64,000 nt of DNA from an uncultured Pseudokineococcus sp. GTDB taxonomy: Bacteria; Actinomycetota; Actinomycetes; Actinomycetales; Quadrisphaeraceae. The translations under genes and the position numbers were made by a program. The stretch is from positions 372,001 through 436,000 of the forward strand of contig NZ_CANMAA010000002.1 in NCBI RefSeq assembly GCF_947495735.1, in the 5' to 3' direction. Below the pieces are notes generated by a model. The model saw nothing but the letters and a program-made list of their open reading frames with translations, was not told the origin of the DNA and did no database searches. Shown piece after piece: positions 57,110 to 64,000 of the stretch (positions within the stretch are counted from its first letter, which is position 1; each line of letters opens with the position of its first letter).

Positions 57110-57478
57110 GCACCTCGGCGACACGGTGCGCCCCAGAGGCGCTCCCCACGGCACGTCGCCGACACAGTGCGCCCCAGGAGCGCTCCCCACGGCACTTCGC
57201 CGACACAGTGCGCCCCAGAGGCGCTCCCCACAGCACTTCGCCGACATAGTGCGTCCCAGAGGCGCTCCCCACGGCACGTCGCCGACACAGTGCGTCCCAG
57301 AGGCGCTCCCCACGGCACGTCGCCGACACAGTGCGCCCCAGGGGCGCCGTTCGCGGCACTTCGCCGACACAGTGCGCCCCAGGAGCGCTCCCCACGGCAC
57401 TTCGCCGACACAGTGCGCCCCAGAGGCGCTCCCCACGGCACTTCGCCGACACGGTGCGCCCCAGGGGCGCCGTTCGCG
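57110..57478. repeat. 41-bp tandem repeat array, nine full units
   Basis: Units begin at 57110, 57151, 57192, 57233, 57274, 57315, 57356, 57397 and 57438, exactly 41 bases apart with no indels. Each reads GCACKTCGCCGACACAGTGC, then GCCCCAGAGGCGCTCCCCACG or variants. Unit halves can fold (GCACT/AGTGC and GCGCC/GGCGC). Units 6 and 9 share a variant second half (AGGGGCGCCGTTCGCG), and units 2 and 7 share AGGAGCGC. A degenerate tenth start at 57479 turns into a 10-bp hairpin. The 511-base gap between pepN and the GNAT gene (57033-57543) holds nothing else. No stop codon occurs in most frames, so apparent proteins here are artefacts. Confidence 0.97.
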
Positions 57479-57500
57479 GCACTTCGGCGACGAAGTGCCG
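57477..57500 (-). terminator. Hairpin at the repeat array edge
   Basis: CGGCACTTCG and CGAAGTGCCG form a 10-bp stem with a GCGA loop, 43 bases after the stop of the minus-strand GNAT gene. It is the last partial repeat unit turned into a palindrome. Confidence 0.55.
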
Positions 57501-57543
57501 AAGGGGGGTGCGTCGAGCGCTCCGGGAGTGCTTCTGGGGGGAG

Positions 57544-58029
57544 TCAGGGGCGGTCGGTCCGGAGCACGGCGAACAGGACGCCGTCGCGGTAGGCGCCGCG
57601 ACGCCACTGCGCACCGCGGGTGACGCCCTCGCGGGTGAAGCCCGCCGCCTCCAGCGCCCGCTGCTCGGCGACGTTCTCGACGTCGGTGTGGGCCTCGACG
57701 CGGTGCGCCGTCGTGTGCGCGAAGAGCAGCTCGACGAGGGCCTCCTGCGCCGCGCGGCCGACACCGCGGCCGCGGGCGTCCGGCCGCAGCCAGACGCCGA
57801 CCATCGGGCAGCTCGACGCCGCGTTCGGCCCCCACTGGTGGCGTCGCCAGTGCCAGCTCACCTGGCCGGCCACGGCGCCCTCGTCGTCGAGGACGGTCAG
57901 CACCCCGGCGTCGTCCAGGTCGCACGGGCCCGGCTGCGTGCGCGCGGGCGACGGCCCGAAGTCGTACGGGCTCGAGGAGCCCAGCAGCAGCGGGAGGTCG
58001 TCGGGGCGCTGGGGACGCAGCTGGACCAT
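57544..58029 (-). CDS. GNAT-family N-acetyltransferase (RimJ/RimL-like)
   Basis: A 161-aa acetyltransferase. It has MVQLRPQRPDDLPLLLG at the start, VAGQVSWHWRRHQWGPN, the acetyl-CoA region VGVWLRPDARGRGVGRAAQEALVELLF, and VENVAEQRALEAAGFTREGVTRGAQWRRGAYRDGVLFAVLR. The last is the typical RimJ/L-like end. ATG 58029 has no clear RBS. It converges on pepN across the repeat array and is divergent from the next gene. The substrate is unknown. Confidence 0.88.
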   Translation of the reverse strand: MVQLRPQRPDDLPLLLGSSSPYDFGPSPARTQPGPCDLDDAGVLTVLDDEGAVAGQVSWHWRRHQWGPNAASSCPMVGVWLRPDARGRGVGRAAQEALVELLFAHTTAHRVEAHTDVENVAEQRALEAAGFTREGVTRGAQWRRGAYRDGVLFAVLRTDRP

Positions 58030-58144
58030 GGCCGGAGTCTGGCGCGCCCGGGGTCTTGTGGTGCCTGCGGCGCGCTCGCACACTGGCGGGGACCGGCGCG
58101 GGGCGCAGTCCGCTCCCGGCGCCGGGAGCGCCCGGGAGGCCGAC

Positions 58145-58948
58145 GTGGACCACGACACCCGCCCCACCACCGCCCGCGCCGCCGCGGGCGCCGTCCCGGC
58201 CGCGATGCCGGTGCTCTCCCGCGGGCGGCACCGCAGCCCCCGGACCGGGGCCTGCTTCATGGAGATGGCCTCGTTCCTCGCCGGTGAGCGCTGGAGCGAC
58301 CACCCGGCCTGCACCCATCCCCTGCTGGCGCAGCTGGCGCGCGACGTCAACGACCGCACGAGCGACGCCGCCCGCGCCCGCCTGGGGCTGCTCGTGCCCT
58401 CCGTGGTGGGACTGCACGACGACGACCCGGCCACGGACGCGCGCCTCGCCCTGCTGTGCGCGCGACGGGCGCTGCCCGTCGCCGCGCAGGAGCGCCAGCA
58501 CGCCCTCGCCGTGTCCCTGCTGACGGGCGAGGACGCGCTCGCGCGGCTCGAGGGGCGCCCCGCCGACGACTGCACGGCCGCGACGCGGGCGGTCCTCGAG
58601 CAGGTGCCGCTCGCCGCCGCCTGGGCGCGCCGCTTCGTCACCGCCACGCGCGGGGTGGGCGCGCCCTCCCGGAGCCGGTCGGGCCCCCGGGGCGCCCGCG
58701 AGGACGACCGCGCCGTGCGCGCCTACCGCCGCCACGGGGCGCCGTTCGCGGTGACGTGCTCCGCCGCGGGCATCGCGAGCGCCGTCGGCACCGACCCGGA
58801 CGCCGCGCTGCACGACCTGCTCGCGGACGCGGTCGCGCTCGTCGCGGGGAGCGCCGGGCCGCCCGCGCCCACCGGCCGGCACGACGACGTGCACGCCTCC
58901 GACCGGTGGGCGGAGGCGTGCCGCCTCACCGCGGCGGGGCGTCGCTGA
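58145..58948 (+). CDS. Conserved protein of unknown function
   Basis: A 267-aa protein with GTG 58145 and GGGAGG 5 bases upstream. The N-terminal third (PVLSRGRHRSPRTGACFMEM, ASFLAGERWSDHPACTHPLLAQLARDVNDRTSD, LGLLVPSVVGL) looks strongly conserved, with Cys and His residues (CFMEM, DHPACTHPLL) that could form a site. The rest is Ala/Arg-rich helical sequence. It has no signal peptide or membrane helix. I recall similar sequences only as uncharacterised actinobacterial proteins. Its last 23 bases overlap the convergent malQ 3' end. Confidence 0.78.
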   Translation: MDHDTRPTTARAAAGAVPAAMPVLSRGRHRSPRTGACFMEMASFLAGERWSDHPACTHPLLAQLARDVNDRTSDAARARLGLLVPSVVGLHDDDPATDARLALLCARRALPVAAQERQHALAVSLLTGEDALARLEGRPADDCTAATRAVLEQVPLAAAWARRFVTATRGVGAPSRSRSGPRGAREDDRAVRAYRRHGAPFAVTCSAAGIASAVGTDPDAALHDLLADAVALVAGSAGPPAPTGRHDDVHASDRWAEACRLTAAGRR

Positions 58949-61103
58949 GCAGCGCCTCCAGCAGCGAGCGCACGCGAGGACGGGACGGCAGGTCCTCGAG
59001 CATCACCGGGTCGCCCGCGCCGTCGCCCAGCGGGACGCGCCAGTTCGGGTACTGGTCGTAGGTGCCCGGCTGGTTCTGGGTGCGCCGCTCCCCCACCGCG
59101 TCGGGCAGGGAGACGCCGAGCAGGCGGCTCGGCGCCGCCCGCAGCAGCCGGTGCAGGCCGTCGACGAGCTGGCGCTCGGTCGGGTCCTGCGGCACGAGAC
59201 CGCGCTCGGCCAGCTGCGCCAGCACCGAGGCGCGGTCGCGCTCGTCGACCTCCCGCTCCTCCGCCACGTCGCGCGTGAGCAGCCCGAGGCGGTCGCGCAG
59301 GTCGATGTGCTCGCCCGCCAGGTAGCCCGCCGTCGGGGGCAGGTCGTGCGTCGTGACGGTGGCCATGCACAGCTCGCGCCACTCCTCGGGGGGCAGCGGC
59401 GCGCCCTCCCCGTCGCGCTCGAACCACAGCACCGAGGTCCCGAGGACCCCGCGCTCGCGCAGGTGGTCGCGCACCCACGGCTCGACGACGCCGAGGTCCT
59501 CGCCGACGACGACGGCGCCGGCCCGCTGGGCCTCCAGCGCGAGGACGCCGACCATCGCCTCGTGGTCGTAGCGCACGTAGGTGCCCGCCTCCGGGCCGAG
59601 GCCCGCCGGGACCCACCAGAGCCGGAACAGGCCCATCACGTGGTCGACGCGGACCCCGCCCGCGTGCCGCAGCACGGTGCGGATCATGTCGCGGTAGGGG
59701 GCGTAGGCCAGGTCGGCGAGCCCGTCGGGCCGCCACGGCGGCTGGCTCCAGTCCTGGCCCTGCTGGTTGAAGGCGTCCGGCGGGGCGCCGACGGTGATGC
59801 CGCGGGCCAGCGCGGGCCCGAGGGTCCAGGTGTCGGCGCCCGTCGGGTGCACCCCCACGGCCAGGTCGTGCATGATTCCGAGCGCCATCCCGGCCCGCGT
59901 GGCGGTGCGCTGCGCGGCCTCGAGCTGGGAGTCCACGACCCACTGCAGCCACTCGTGGAAGCGGACGTCGTCGGCGACGTCGGCCACCAGGTGCGCCTGC
60001 TGGCGGCTGCCGTGCTGGTGCGCCTCGTCCGGCCACTGCGAGGAGGGCAGCCCGAAGCGGTCGGCGAGCGCGCACCAGGTGGCGAAGTCGGTCAGGCCCT
60101 GCCCCTCGCGGGCCCGGAAGGCCTCGAAGTCGGCCTCGCGCGCCGCGGTGCGCCCGGCGTCGAAGACGGTGCGCAGCGCCGAGCGCTTGGCCGACCAGAC
60201 CGCGTCGCGGTCGACGAGCGCGCCCTGCGCGGACGCGGCCCGCTGCTCCTCGGCGGCCCACTCGAGCAGCGCCCGGTCGGTGGAGGACAGGTAGGCGGTC
60301 TCGCGCACGTCCTCGACCCGGATGTAGACCGGGTTCACGAAGCGCCGCGTCGTCGGCAGGTACGGCGAGGGCTCCATGGGCGTCACCGGCTCGGCGGCGT
60401 GCAGCGGGTTGACCAGGACGAAGTCGGCGCCGTGCTCGCCCCCGCTCCAGCTGGCCAGCTCGGCGAGGTCGGCGGTGTCGCCGAGGCCCCACGACAGCCG
60501 CGAGCGCACGGAGTAGAGCTGGACCATCAGCCCCCAGTGCTGGCCGTCCCGCACGCCCTCGGGCAGCTCCAGCACCGAGGGGGTCAGGACCAGCGGCGCC
60601 GTGGCGGTCGGCTCGGCGTCCCCGGGGACGTCGCCCACCCGCACGCGGACCTCGTGCCAGCCGAGGGGGGTGTCGGCGGGGACGGCGAAGACCGCGCGCC
60701 CGACGGGTGCGCCGTCGACCTGGCGCGGGTCGGTCCAGCGGTCCAGCTGGGAGAGCGGGACGACGCGCCCCTCCTCGAGCACCAGCTCGCACGCGACGCG
60801 CTCGCCGTGGGGCACGTGCACGGGCACCTCGCCCACGCGCCCGTCGCGCAGGACGACCACGGGGGGCAGCGTGCGGCGCCAGGGCGCCAGCTCCGCCGCC
60901 GCGAGCGCCGCCTCGACGGCGTCCTCGCCGGCGGCGTCGACGTCCAGGGCCGCCAGGACGGCGACGATGGTGCTGGCCGGGACGTCGACGTGGCGGCCCT
61001 GCCAGTCGTCGTACTCGACGGCGACTCCGTAGCGGCGGGCCAGCTCCTGCAGCCGCTCCGAGGGCGGGGCGTCGCCGGTGGGGGTGGCGGTGGCGTCGGG
61101 CAT
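58926..61103 (-). CDS. malQ: 4-alpha-glucanotransferase (amylomaltase, GH77)
   Basis: A 725-aa disproportionating enzyme that transfers maltodextrin segments in glycogen/maltose metabolism. The N-terminal roughly 150 residues form the actinobacterial extra domain. The GH77 barrel has WGLGDTADLAELASW, DFVLVNPLHAAEPV, VRVDHVMGLFRLWWVP (nucleophile Asp), AVVVGEDLGVVEPWVRDHL (acid/base Glu) and TVTTHDLPPTAGYLAGEHI (third carboxylate). ATG 61103. It is divergent from the sensor kinase and overlaps the unknown gene at its 3' end. Confidence 0.96.
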   Translation of the reverse strand: MPDATATPTGDAPPSERLQELARRYGVAVEYDDWQGRHVDVPASTIVAVLAALDVDAAGEDAVEAALAAAELAPWRRTLPPVVVLRDGRVGEVPVHVPHGERVACELVLEEGRVVPLSQLDRWTDPRQVDGAPVGRAVFAVPADTPLGWHEVRVRVGDVPGDAEPTATAPLVLTPSVLELPEGVRDGQHWGLMVQLYSVRSRLSWGLGDTADLAELASWSGGEHGADFVLVNPLHAAEPVTPMEPSPYLPTTRRFVNPVYIRVEDVRETAYLSSTDRALLEWAAEEQRAASAQGALVDRDAVWSAKRSALRTVFDAGRTAAREADFEAFRAREGQGLTDFATWCALADRFGLPSSQWPDEAHQHGSRQQAHLVADVADDVRFHEWLQWVVDSQLEAAQRTATRAGMALGIMHDLAVGVHPTGADTWTLGPALARGITVGAPPDAFNQQGQDWSQPPWRPDGLADLAYAPYRDMIRTVLRHAGGVRVDHVMGLFRLWWVPAGLGPEAGTYVRYDHEAMVGVLALEAQRAGAVVVGEDLGVVEPWVRDHLRERGVLGTSVLWFERDGEGAPLPPEEWRELCMATVTTHDLPPTAGYLAGEHIDLRDRLGLLTRDVAEEREVDERDRASVLAQLAERGLVPQDPTERQLVDGLHRLLRAAPSRLLGVSLPDAVGERRTQNQPGTYDQYPNWRVPLGDGAGDPVMLEDLPSRPRVRSLLEALLSDAPPR

Positions 61104-61278
61104 GGTGCTCCGTCCGAGATGTGCGAGGAGGGTGCGGCGAGGACCCGCACCCCGCGGGGAGGGACCGCCGGCGCGGGCCCGGCGACGCCCGGCGATCCTG
61201 CCAGAGCAGGGGCGTCGTGGCCCGGCGGCGGCAGCGCTCCCGGAGCCCTCCCCGACGGCGACGACGCCGGACCGGCGG

Positions 61279-61300
61279 ACGTCCGACCACGGGCTGACGC
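61279..61300 (+). promoter_or_regulatory. 22-bp palindrome upstream of the sensor kinase (copy 1)
   Basis: It contains ACGTCCGACC, then AC, then GGGCTGACGC, an imperfect inverted repeat. It matches copy 2 at 63634 in 20 of 22 positions. TACGGT at 61321-61326 is a possible -10, which would put the palindrome centre near -43. Confidence 0.6.
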
Positions 61301-61353
61301 CGGCCGTCGGACCGCCCGTCTACGGTCGCGGCGTGGGGGTCGAGGAGGAGGAC

Positions 61354-62877
61354 GTGCGCTACGCGGGCGCCGAGCCCGCCCGCCGCCCGTCGCGCCGGGA
61401 CGCCGACCCCCCGGGCGGAGGACCCGCCCGCCCGACGGGCGTCGGGGGGCGCGCGGCCGGGTGGCTGCGGGGCTCCCGCCGCGCCGTGGAGGACCAGGAC
61501 CAGGACCAGGACCAGGACCAGGACCAGGACCAGGACGACCGGTACGCGGGCGCGGAGCCCGTCCGCCGCGCGTCACGCCGGGTCCCCCGCCCGTCACGCC
61601 CGACCCCCGCCCTCCCGGACGGACGACCCGCCCACGCGCCGGGCGTCGGCGAGCGCGCGGTCGTGTGGCTGCGGAGCCACCGCCTCGCCGTCGACGTGGC
61701 CACGGCCGTGCTCGCCGCGGTGCTGCTCGCCTTCTCCACCGCGGGGGTGGACATCGGGAGCGCCGTGCCGCTGTGGCTCCAGTGCGTCCTGCTCGTGCTG
61801 CCGCTCGCGGGGCGCCGCACCGCCCCCCGCACCACGTTCGCGCTCGTCGTCGCGGCCGGGCTGGTGGTGCTCGCCGTCGGCGAGCTGACCAACCCGGGGC
61901 TCGTCGCGGTCCTGGTCACCGTCCACGCGGTCGTCGCCTACGGCTCCCGGCGCGCCGGCAGGCTCGTCCTCGTCACCGGGCTCCTGGCGTCCGTCCTCGC
62001 GGCCGCCCGGTTCGTCGCGATCCCCGCCGGTGAGCCCGTCATCGGCGCGGTCGCCGCCGGCGCCATCGGCCTGCTGGTCGTCGCCGCCTGGTCGGTGGGG
62101 CAGCTGTCCCGGGTCCGCGTCGCGCAGGAGGCGGCGCTCACCGAGCGCGCCCGCCTGCTGGAGGCCGAGCGCGACCAGCAGGCCGTCATCGCCGCGGCCG
62201 CGGAGCGGGCGCGGATCGCCCGGGAGATGCACGACGTCGTCGCGCACTCGCTGTCGGTCGTCGTCGCCCAGGCCGACGGCGGGCGGTACGCGGCCCGCGC
62301 GGACCCCGCCGCCGCGGTGCGCGCCCTCGAGACCATCGCCGGCACCGGGCGCCAGGCGCTGACGGACATGCGCGGGCTCCTCGGCGTCCTGCGCCAGGAC
62401 GACGCCGCGCGCAGGACCCCGCAGCCCGGCTCCGGGGACCTCGCCGCCCTCGTCGAGGAGGTCCGCGCCGGCGGGCTCGACGTCGTGCTCGACGAGCACG
62501 GCGAGCGCCGCATGCTGCCGCCCAGCCCCGGCCTCGCCGTCTACCGGATCACGCAGGAGGCGCTGACCAACGTGCTCCGGCACGCGGGCCCCCGCGCCCG
62601 GGCCCGCGTCGTCCTGAGGTGGCTGGCGGACGCCGTCGAGGTCGAGGTGGTGGACGACGGCCGCGGGGCGGGCGCGGCGCCGGCGGCCCCCGGCGGGCAG
62701 GGCCTCGTCGGCATGCGCGAGCGAGCCGACCTCGTCGGCGGCGCCGTGGAGGTCGGTCCCGTGCCGGGCGGGGGCTGGCGGGTCCGCGCGCACGTGCCGG
62801 ACGCCGTGCCCGCCCGCCCGCGCACGGCGACGCCGGCGGGCCCGGCCGCGGACGTCCGCTCCGGGAGCCGCTCGTGA
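61354..62877 (+). CDS. NarL-type sensor histidine kinase
   Basis: About 507 aa. GTG 61354 has AGGAGG 5 bases upstream; GTG 61333 could be a leaderless alternative. The N-terminal roughly 100 residues are charged and contain a duplicated RYAGAEP segment and a (DQ)7 tract. Several membrane helices follow (VATAVLAAVLLAFSTAGV, CVLLVLPLAG, FALVVAAGLVVLAVGEL, LVAVLVTVHAVVAYG, LVLVTGLLASVLAAARF, AVAAGAIGLLVVAAWSVG). The HisKA_3 box is ARIAREMHDVVAHSLSVVV (His about 293). The HATPase has YRITQEALTNVLRHAG, VEVVDDGRGAG and GLVGMRERADLVGG. It overlaps the response regulator start (GTGA). The signal is unknown. Confidence 0.94.
   Translation: MRYAGAEPARRPSRRDADPPGGGPARPTGVGGRAAGWLRGSRRAVEDQDQDQDQDQDQDQDDRYAGAEPVRRASRRVPRPSRPTPALPDGRPAHAPGVGERAVVWLRSHRLAVDVATAVLAAVLLAFSTAGVDIGSAVPLWLQCVLLVLPLAGRRTAPRTTFALVVAAGLVVLAVGELTNPGLVAVLVTVHAVVAYGSRRAGRLVLVTGLLASVLAAARFVAIPAGEPVIGAVAAGAIGLLVVAAWSVGQLSRVRVAQEAALTERARLLEAERDQQAVIAAAAERARIAREMHDVVAHSLSVVVAQADGGRYAARADPAAAVRALETIAGTGRQALTDMRGLLGVLRQDDAARRTPQPGSGDLAALVEEVRAGGLDVVLDEHGERRMLPPSPGLAVYRITQEALTNVLRHAGPRARARVVLRWLADAVEVEVVDDGRGAGAAPAAPGGQGLVGMRERADLVGGAVEVGPVPGGGWRVRAHVPDAVPARPRTATPAGPAADVRSGSRS
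61491..61536 (+). repeat. GGACCA hexanucleotide microsatellite in the kinase gene
   Basis: Seven perfect GGACCA units plus GGAC, encoding alternating Asp-Gln in the cytoplasmic N-terminal part of the sensor kinase. Unit gain or loss keeps the frame. Confidence 0.95.
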
Positions 62878-63626
62878 GCGCCCCCGTGCGGGTCGTCCTC
62901 GTCGACGACCAGCCGCTCGTGCGAGCGGGCTTCGCGATGGTCGTCGACAGCCAGCCCGACCTGGAGGTGGTCGGCCAGGCCGGTGACGGCGACGCGGCGC
63001 TGCAGCTGCTCGCGCAGGTGCGGGCCGACGTCGTGCTCATGGACGTCCGGATGCCGCGCCGGGACGGCATCGAGGCGACGCGGGAGCTGACGAGCCGGCC
63101 GGACGCCCCGAAGGTGGTCGTGCTGACCACGTTCGACCTCGACGAGTACGTCGTCAGCGCCATCGGCGCCGGTGCCAGCGGCTTCCTCCTCAAGGACGCC
63201 GAGCCCGAGGACCTGCTGCGCGCCATCCGCACCGTGCACGCCGGCGACGCCGTCATGGCCGCGAGCGCCACGCGCGCCCTCCTGCAGCACGTCGGCCCGA
63301 TGCTGCAGGCCGGCCCCCCGGCCGACGGCCCGGGCGGCGCGGCCCCTGAGGAGCGGGCCGCCCCGGCCCCGACGGTCCCGCCGGCCGACGCCGCCGCGCT
63401 CGCCTCCCTCACGCCCCGGGAGCGGGAGGTGCTCGAGCTCATGGCCCGCGGCGCCAGCAACAGCGACCTCATGGCCCGGCTGTTCGTCTCCGAGGCCACG
63501 GTCAAGACCCACGTCGGCCGCGTGCTGGCCAAGACGCGCTCCCGCGACCGCGTGCAGGCCGTGGTCCTCGCCTACCGCTGCGGGCTCGTGCAGCCCGAGG
63601 ACCTCCTGCGCGACGCCGCGGACTGA
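62874..63626 (+). CDS. NarL/LuxR-family response regulator
   Basis: 250 aa. The receiver domain (residues 5-120) has Asp11/Asp12, the phospho-acceptor Asp57 in DVVLMDVRMPRRDG, and the Lys in ASGFLLKDAEP. After a Pro/Ala linker of about 45 residues comes the LuxR-type HTH (LTPREREVLELMARGASNSDLMARLFVSEATVKTHVGRVLAK), about residues 182-224. The GTG overlaps the kinase stop, so the pair is coupled. A palindrome follows the stop, upstream of an ABC transporter gene, which is a plausible target. Confidence 0.96.
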   Translation: MSAPVRVVLVDDQPLVRAGFAMVVDSQPDLEVVGQAGDGDAALQLLAQVRADVVLMDVRMPRRDGIEATRELTSRPDAPKVVVLTTFDLDEYVVSAIGAGASGFLLKDAEPEDLLRAIRTVHAGDAVMAASATRALLQHVGPMLQAGPPADGPGGAAPEERAAPAPTVPPADAAALASLTPREREVLELMARGASNSDLMARLFVSEATVKTHVGRVLAKTRSRDRVQAVVLAYRCGLVQPEDLLRDAAD

Positions 63627-63633
63627 CACCGCG

Positions 63634-63655
63634 ACGTCCGACCACGGTCTGACGT
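63634..63655 (+). promoter_or_regulatory. 22-bp palindrome between the response regulator and the ABC gene (copy 2)
   Basis: A near-perfect inverted repeat: ACGTCCGACC, two bases AC, GGTCTGACGT. Half-sites ACGTC/GACGT and GACC/GGTC pair exactly, with one mismatched position per arm. It is 190 bases before the ABC start. TAGCGT at 63773-63778 is a possible -10. Confidence 0.6.
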
Positions 63656-63846
63656 CGCACCGCCGCTCGCGCGCAGGGCGACCCGGGCGTCGTCCCGGCG
63701 GCGGACGTACCACGCCGCGGCGCGGGCCGCGGAGCAGACCAGCGGCCGACGCGGGCGCCGCGGTCGGCCTCCTAGCGTCGAGACGTCCACCGGGACAGCC
63801 GCCTCCGAGGAGGAGGACGTCCCGCTCGCCGCACCCAGGAGGCCCC

Positions 63847-64000
63847 GTGCGCCCCGCCCCGCCCACCTCGACGACCACCCTCGACCCGGGTGCCGGGCAC
63901 CGCGCCGCGCCCGACGACGTCACCACGGCGGCCGTGCGCGCCGAGGGCCTCACCAAGGTGCACGGGCGCGGCGACGCAGCCGTCACCGCGCTCGACGGCG
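63847..64000 (+). CDS. ABC transporter ATP-binding protein, 5' end (cut by window end)
   Basis: GTG 63847 has AGGAGG 4 bases upstream (63837-63842). After about 28 disordered residues the frame reads AAVRAEGLTKVHGRGDAAVTALDG. This is the canonical start of a MacB/LolD-type ABC ATPase (beta-strand, then the A-loop region before Walker A, which lies beyond the window). A NarL-type two-component system followed by such a gene is the usual layout for export or detoxification modules. The permease is expected downstream. Confidence 0.85.
   Translation, partial: MRPAPPTSTTTLDPGAGHRAAPDDVTTAAVRAEGLTKVHGRGDAAVTALDG

Noticed and set aside
57110-57478. The 41-bp array as a CRISPR
   Set aside because: There are no unique spacers: the entire 41 bases repeat. 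There is no leader and no cas gene nearby.
57126-57623. Repeat proteins encoded by the 41-bp array (several frames open on both strands)
   Set aside because: Period 41 cycles through all frames, so openness only reflects missing stop triplets. No ribosome-binding site or family match was found.

Overview
The window is a very GC-rich chromosome segment from an actinobacterium. GTG starts are abundant, stop/start overlaps of the GTGA or ATGA type are common, and intergenic hairpins are long and GC-rich. A mycothiol-linked thioredoxin-fold protein, a DUF4233 gene beside folC, an actinobacterial ileS T-box and paired clpP genes support this. From memory, the gene order nadD-rsfS, proB-obgE-rpmA-rplU, rne-ndk-DUF4233-folC, clpX-clpP2-clpP1-tig and nei-rpiB-DsbA-pepN parallels the Mycobacterium tuberculosis Rv2419c-Rv2467 region. 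The codon pattern and coding density would suit a Kineosporiales-like organism, but that is a guess. There is no prophage, integrase, transposase or CRISPR array; the window is mostly core chromosome.

Layout. 1-9 kb: 3' end of leuS, a frameshifted WYL regulator divergent from a DinB gene, an SDR epimerase, a pyruvyl-transferase-like protein, a membrane metallophosphoesterase, glutaminase-STAS and tRNA-Ala. 9-19 kb (mostly minus strand): histidine phosphatase, rsfS, a small acidic ORF, nadD, a small membrane protein, proA, SPFH plus NfeD, then proB, obgE, rpmA and rplU. 19-23 kb: a TPP-riboswitch operon thiM-thiE-thiD-tenA. 23-34 kb: a giant RNase E/G, a GNAT, ndk, DUF4233, folC and ileS under a T-box. 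34-40 kb: a two-gene sugar-alcohol unit (erythritol/threitol dehydrogenase-like plus RpiB-like), an archaeal/rickettsial-type valS, a methyltransferase and a broken DUF559-type gene. 40-46 kb: clpX, clpP2, clpP1, tig, tRNA-Pro and tRNA-Gly. 46-57 kb: SRPBCC, a PP2C phosphatase, an endonuclease VIII-like glycosylase, rpiB, DUF429, a fused asymmetric ABC exporter, a CPWA DsbA-like protein and pepN. 57-64 kb: a 41-bp tandem repeat array, GNAT, a conserved unknown, malQ, and a NarL-type two-component system followed by the start of an ABC transporter.

The genes fall into functional groups: proline synthesis (proA, proB), NAD synthesis (nadD), thiamine salvage and coupling (thiM/E/D, tenA), translation and ribosome assembly (leuS, ileS, valS, rplU, rpmA, obgE, rsfS), RNA decay (rne) and proteostasis (clpX, clpP1P2, tig, pepN).

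The most unusual signals are these. (1) Nine perfectly phased 41-bp tandem repeats lie between convergent pepN and a GNAT gene (57110-57478). (2) A 105-bp nested inverted repeat lies in the gene-free stretch between clpP1 and tig. (3) A 22-bp palindrome occurs once before the sensor kinase and once before the ABC gene that follows its response regulator. (4) Two consecutive long hairpins lie between the RpiB-like gene and the ileS T-box. (5) Several protein variants stand out: monothiol CPWA, a degenerate second ABC nucleotide-binding domain and the archaeal-type ValRS.
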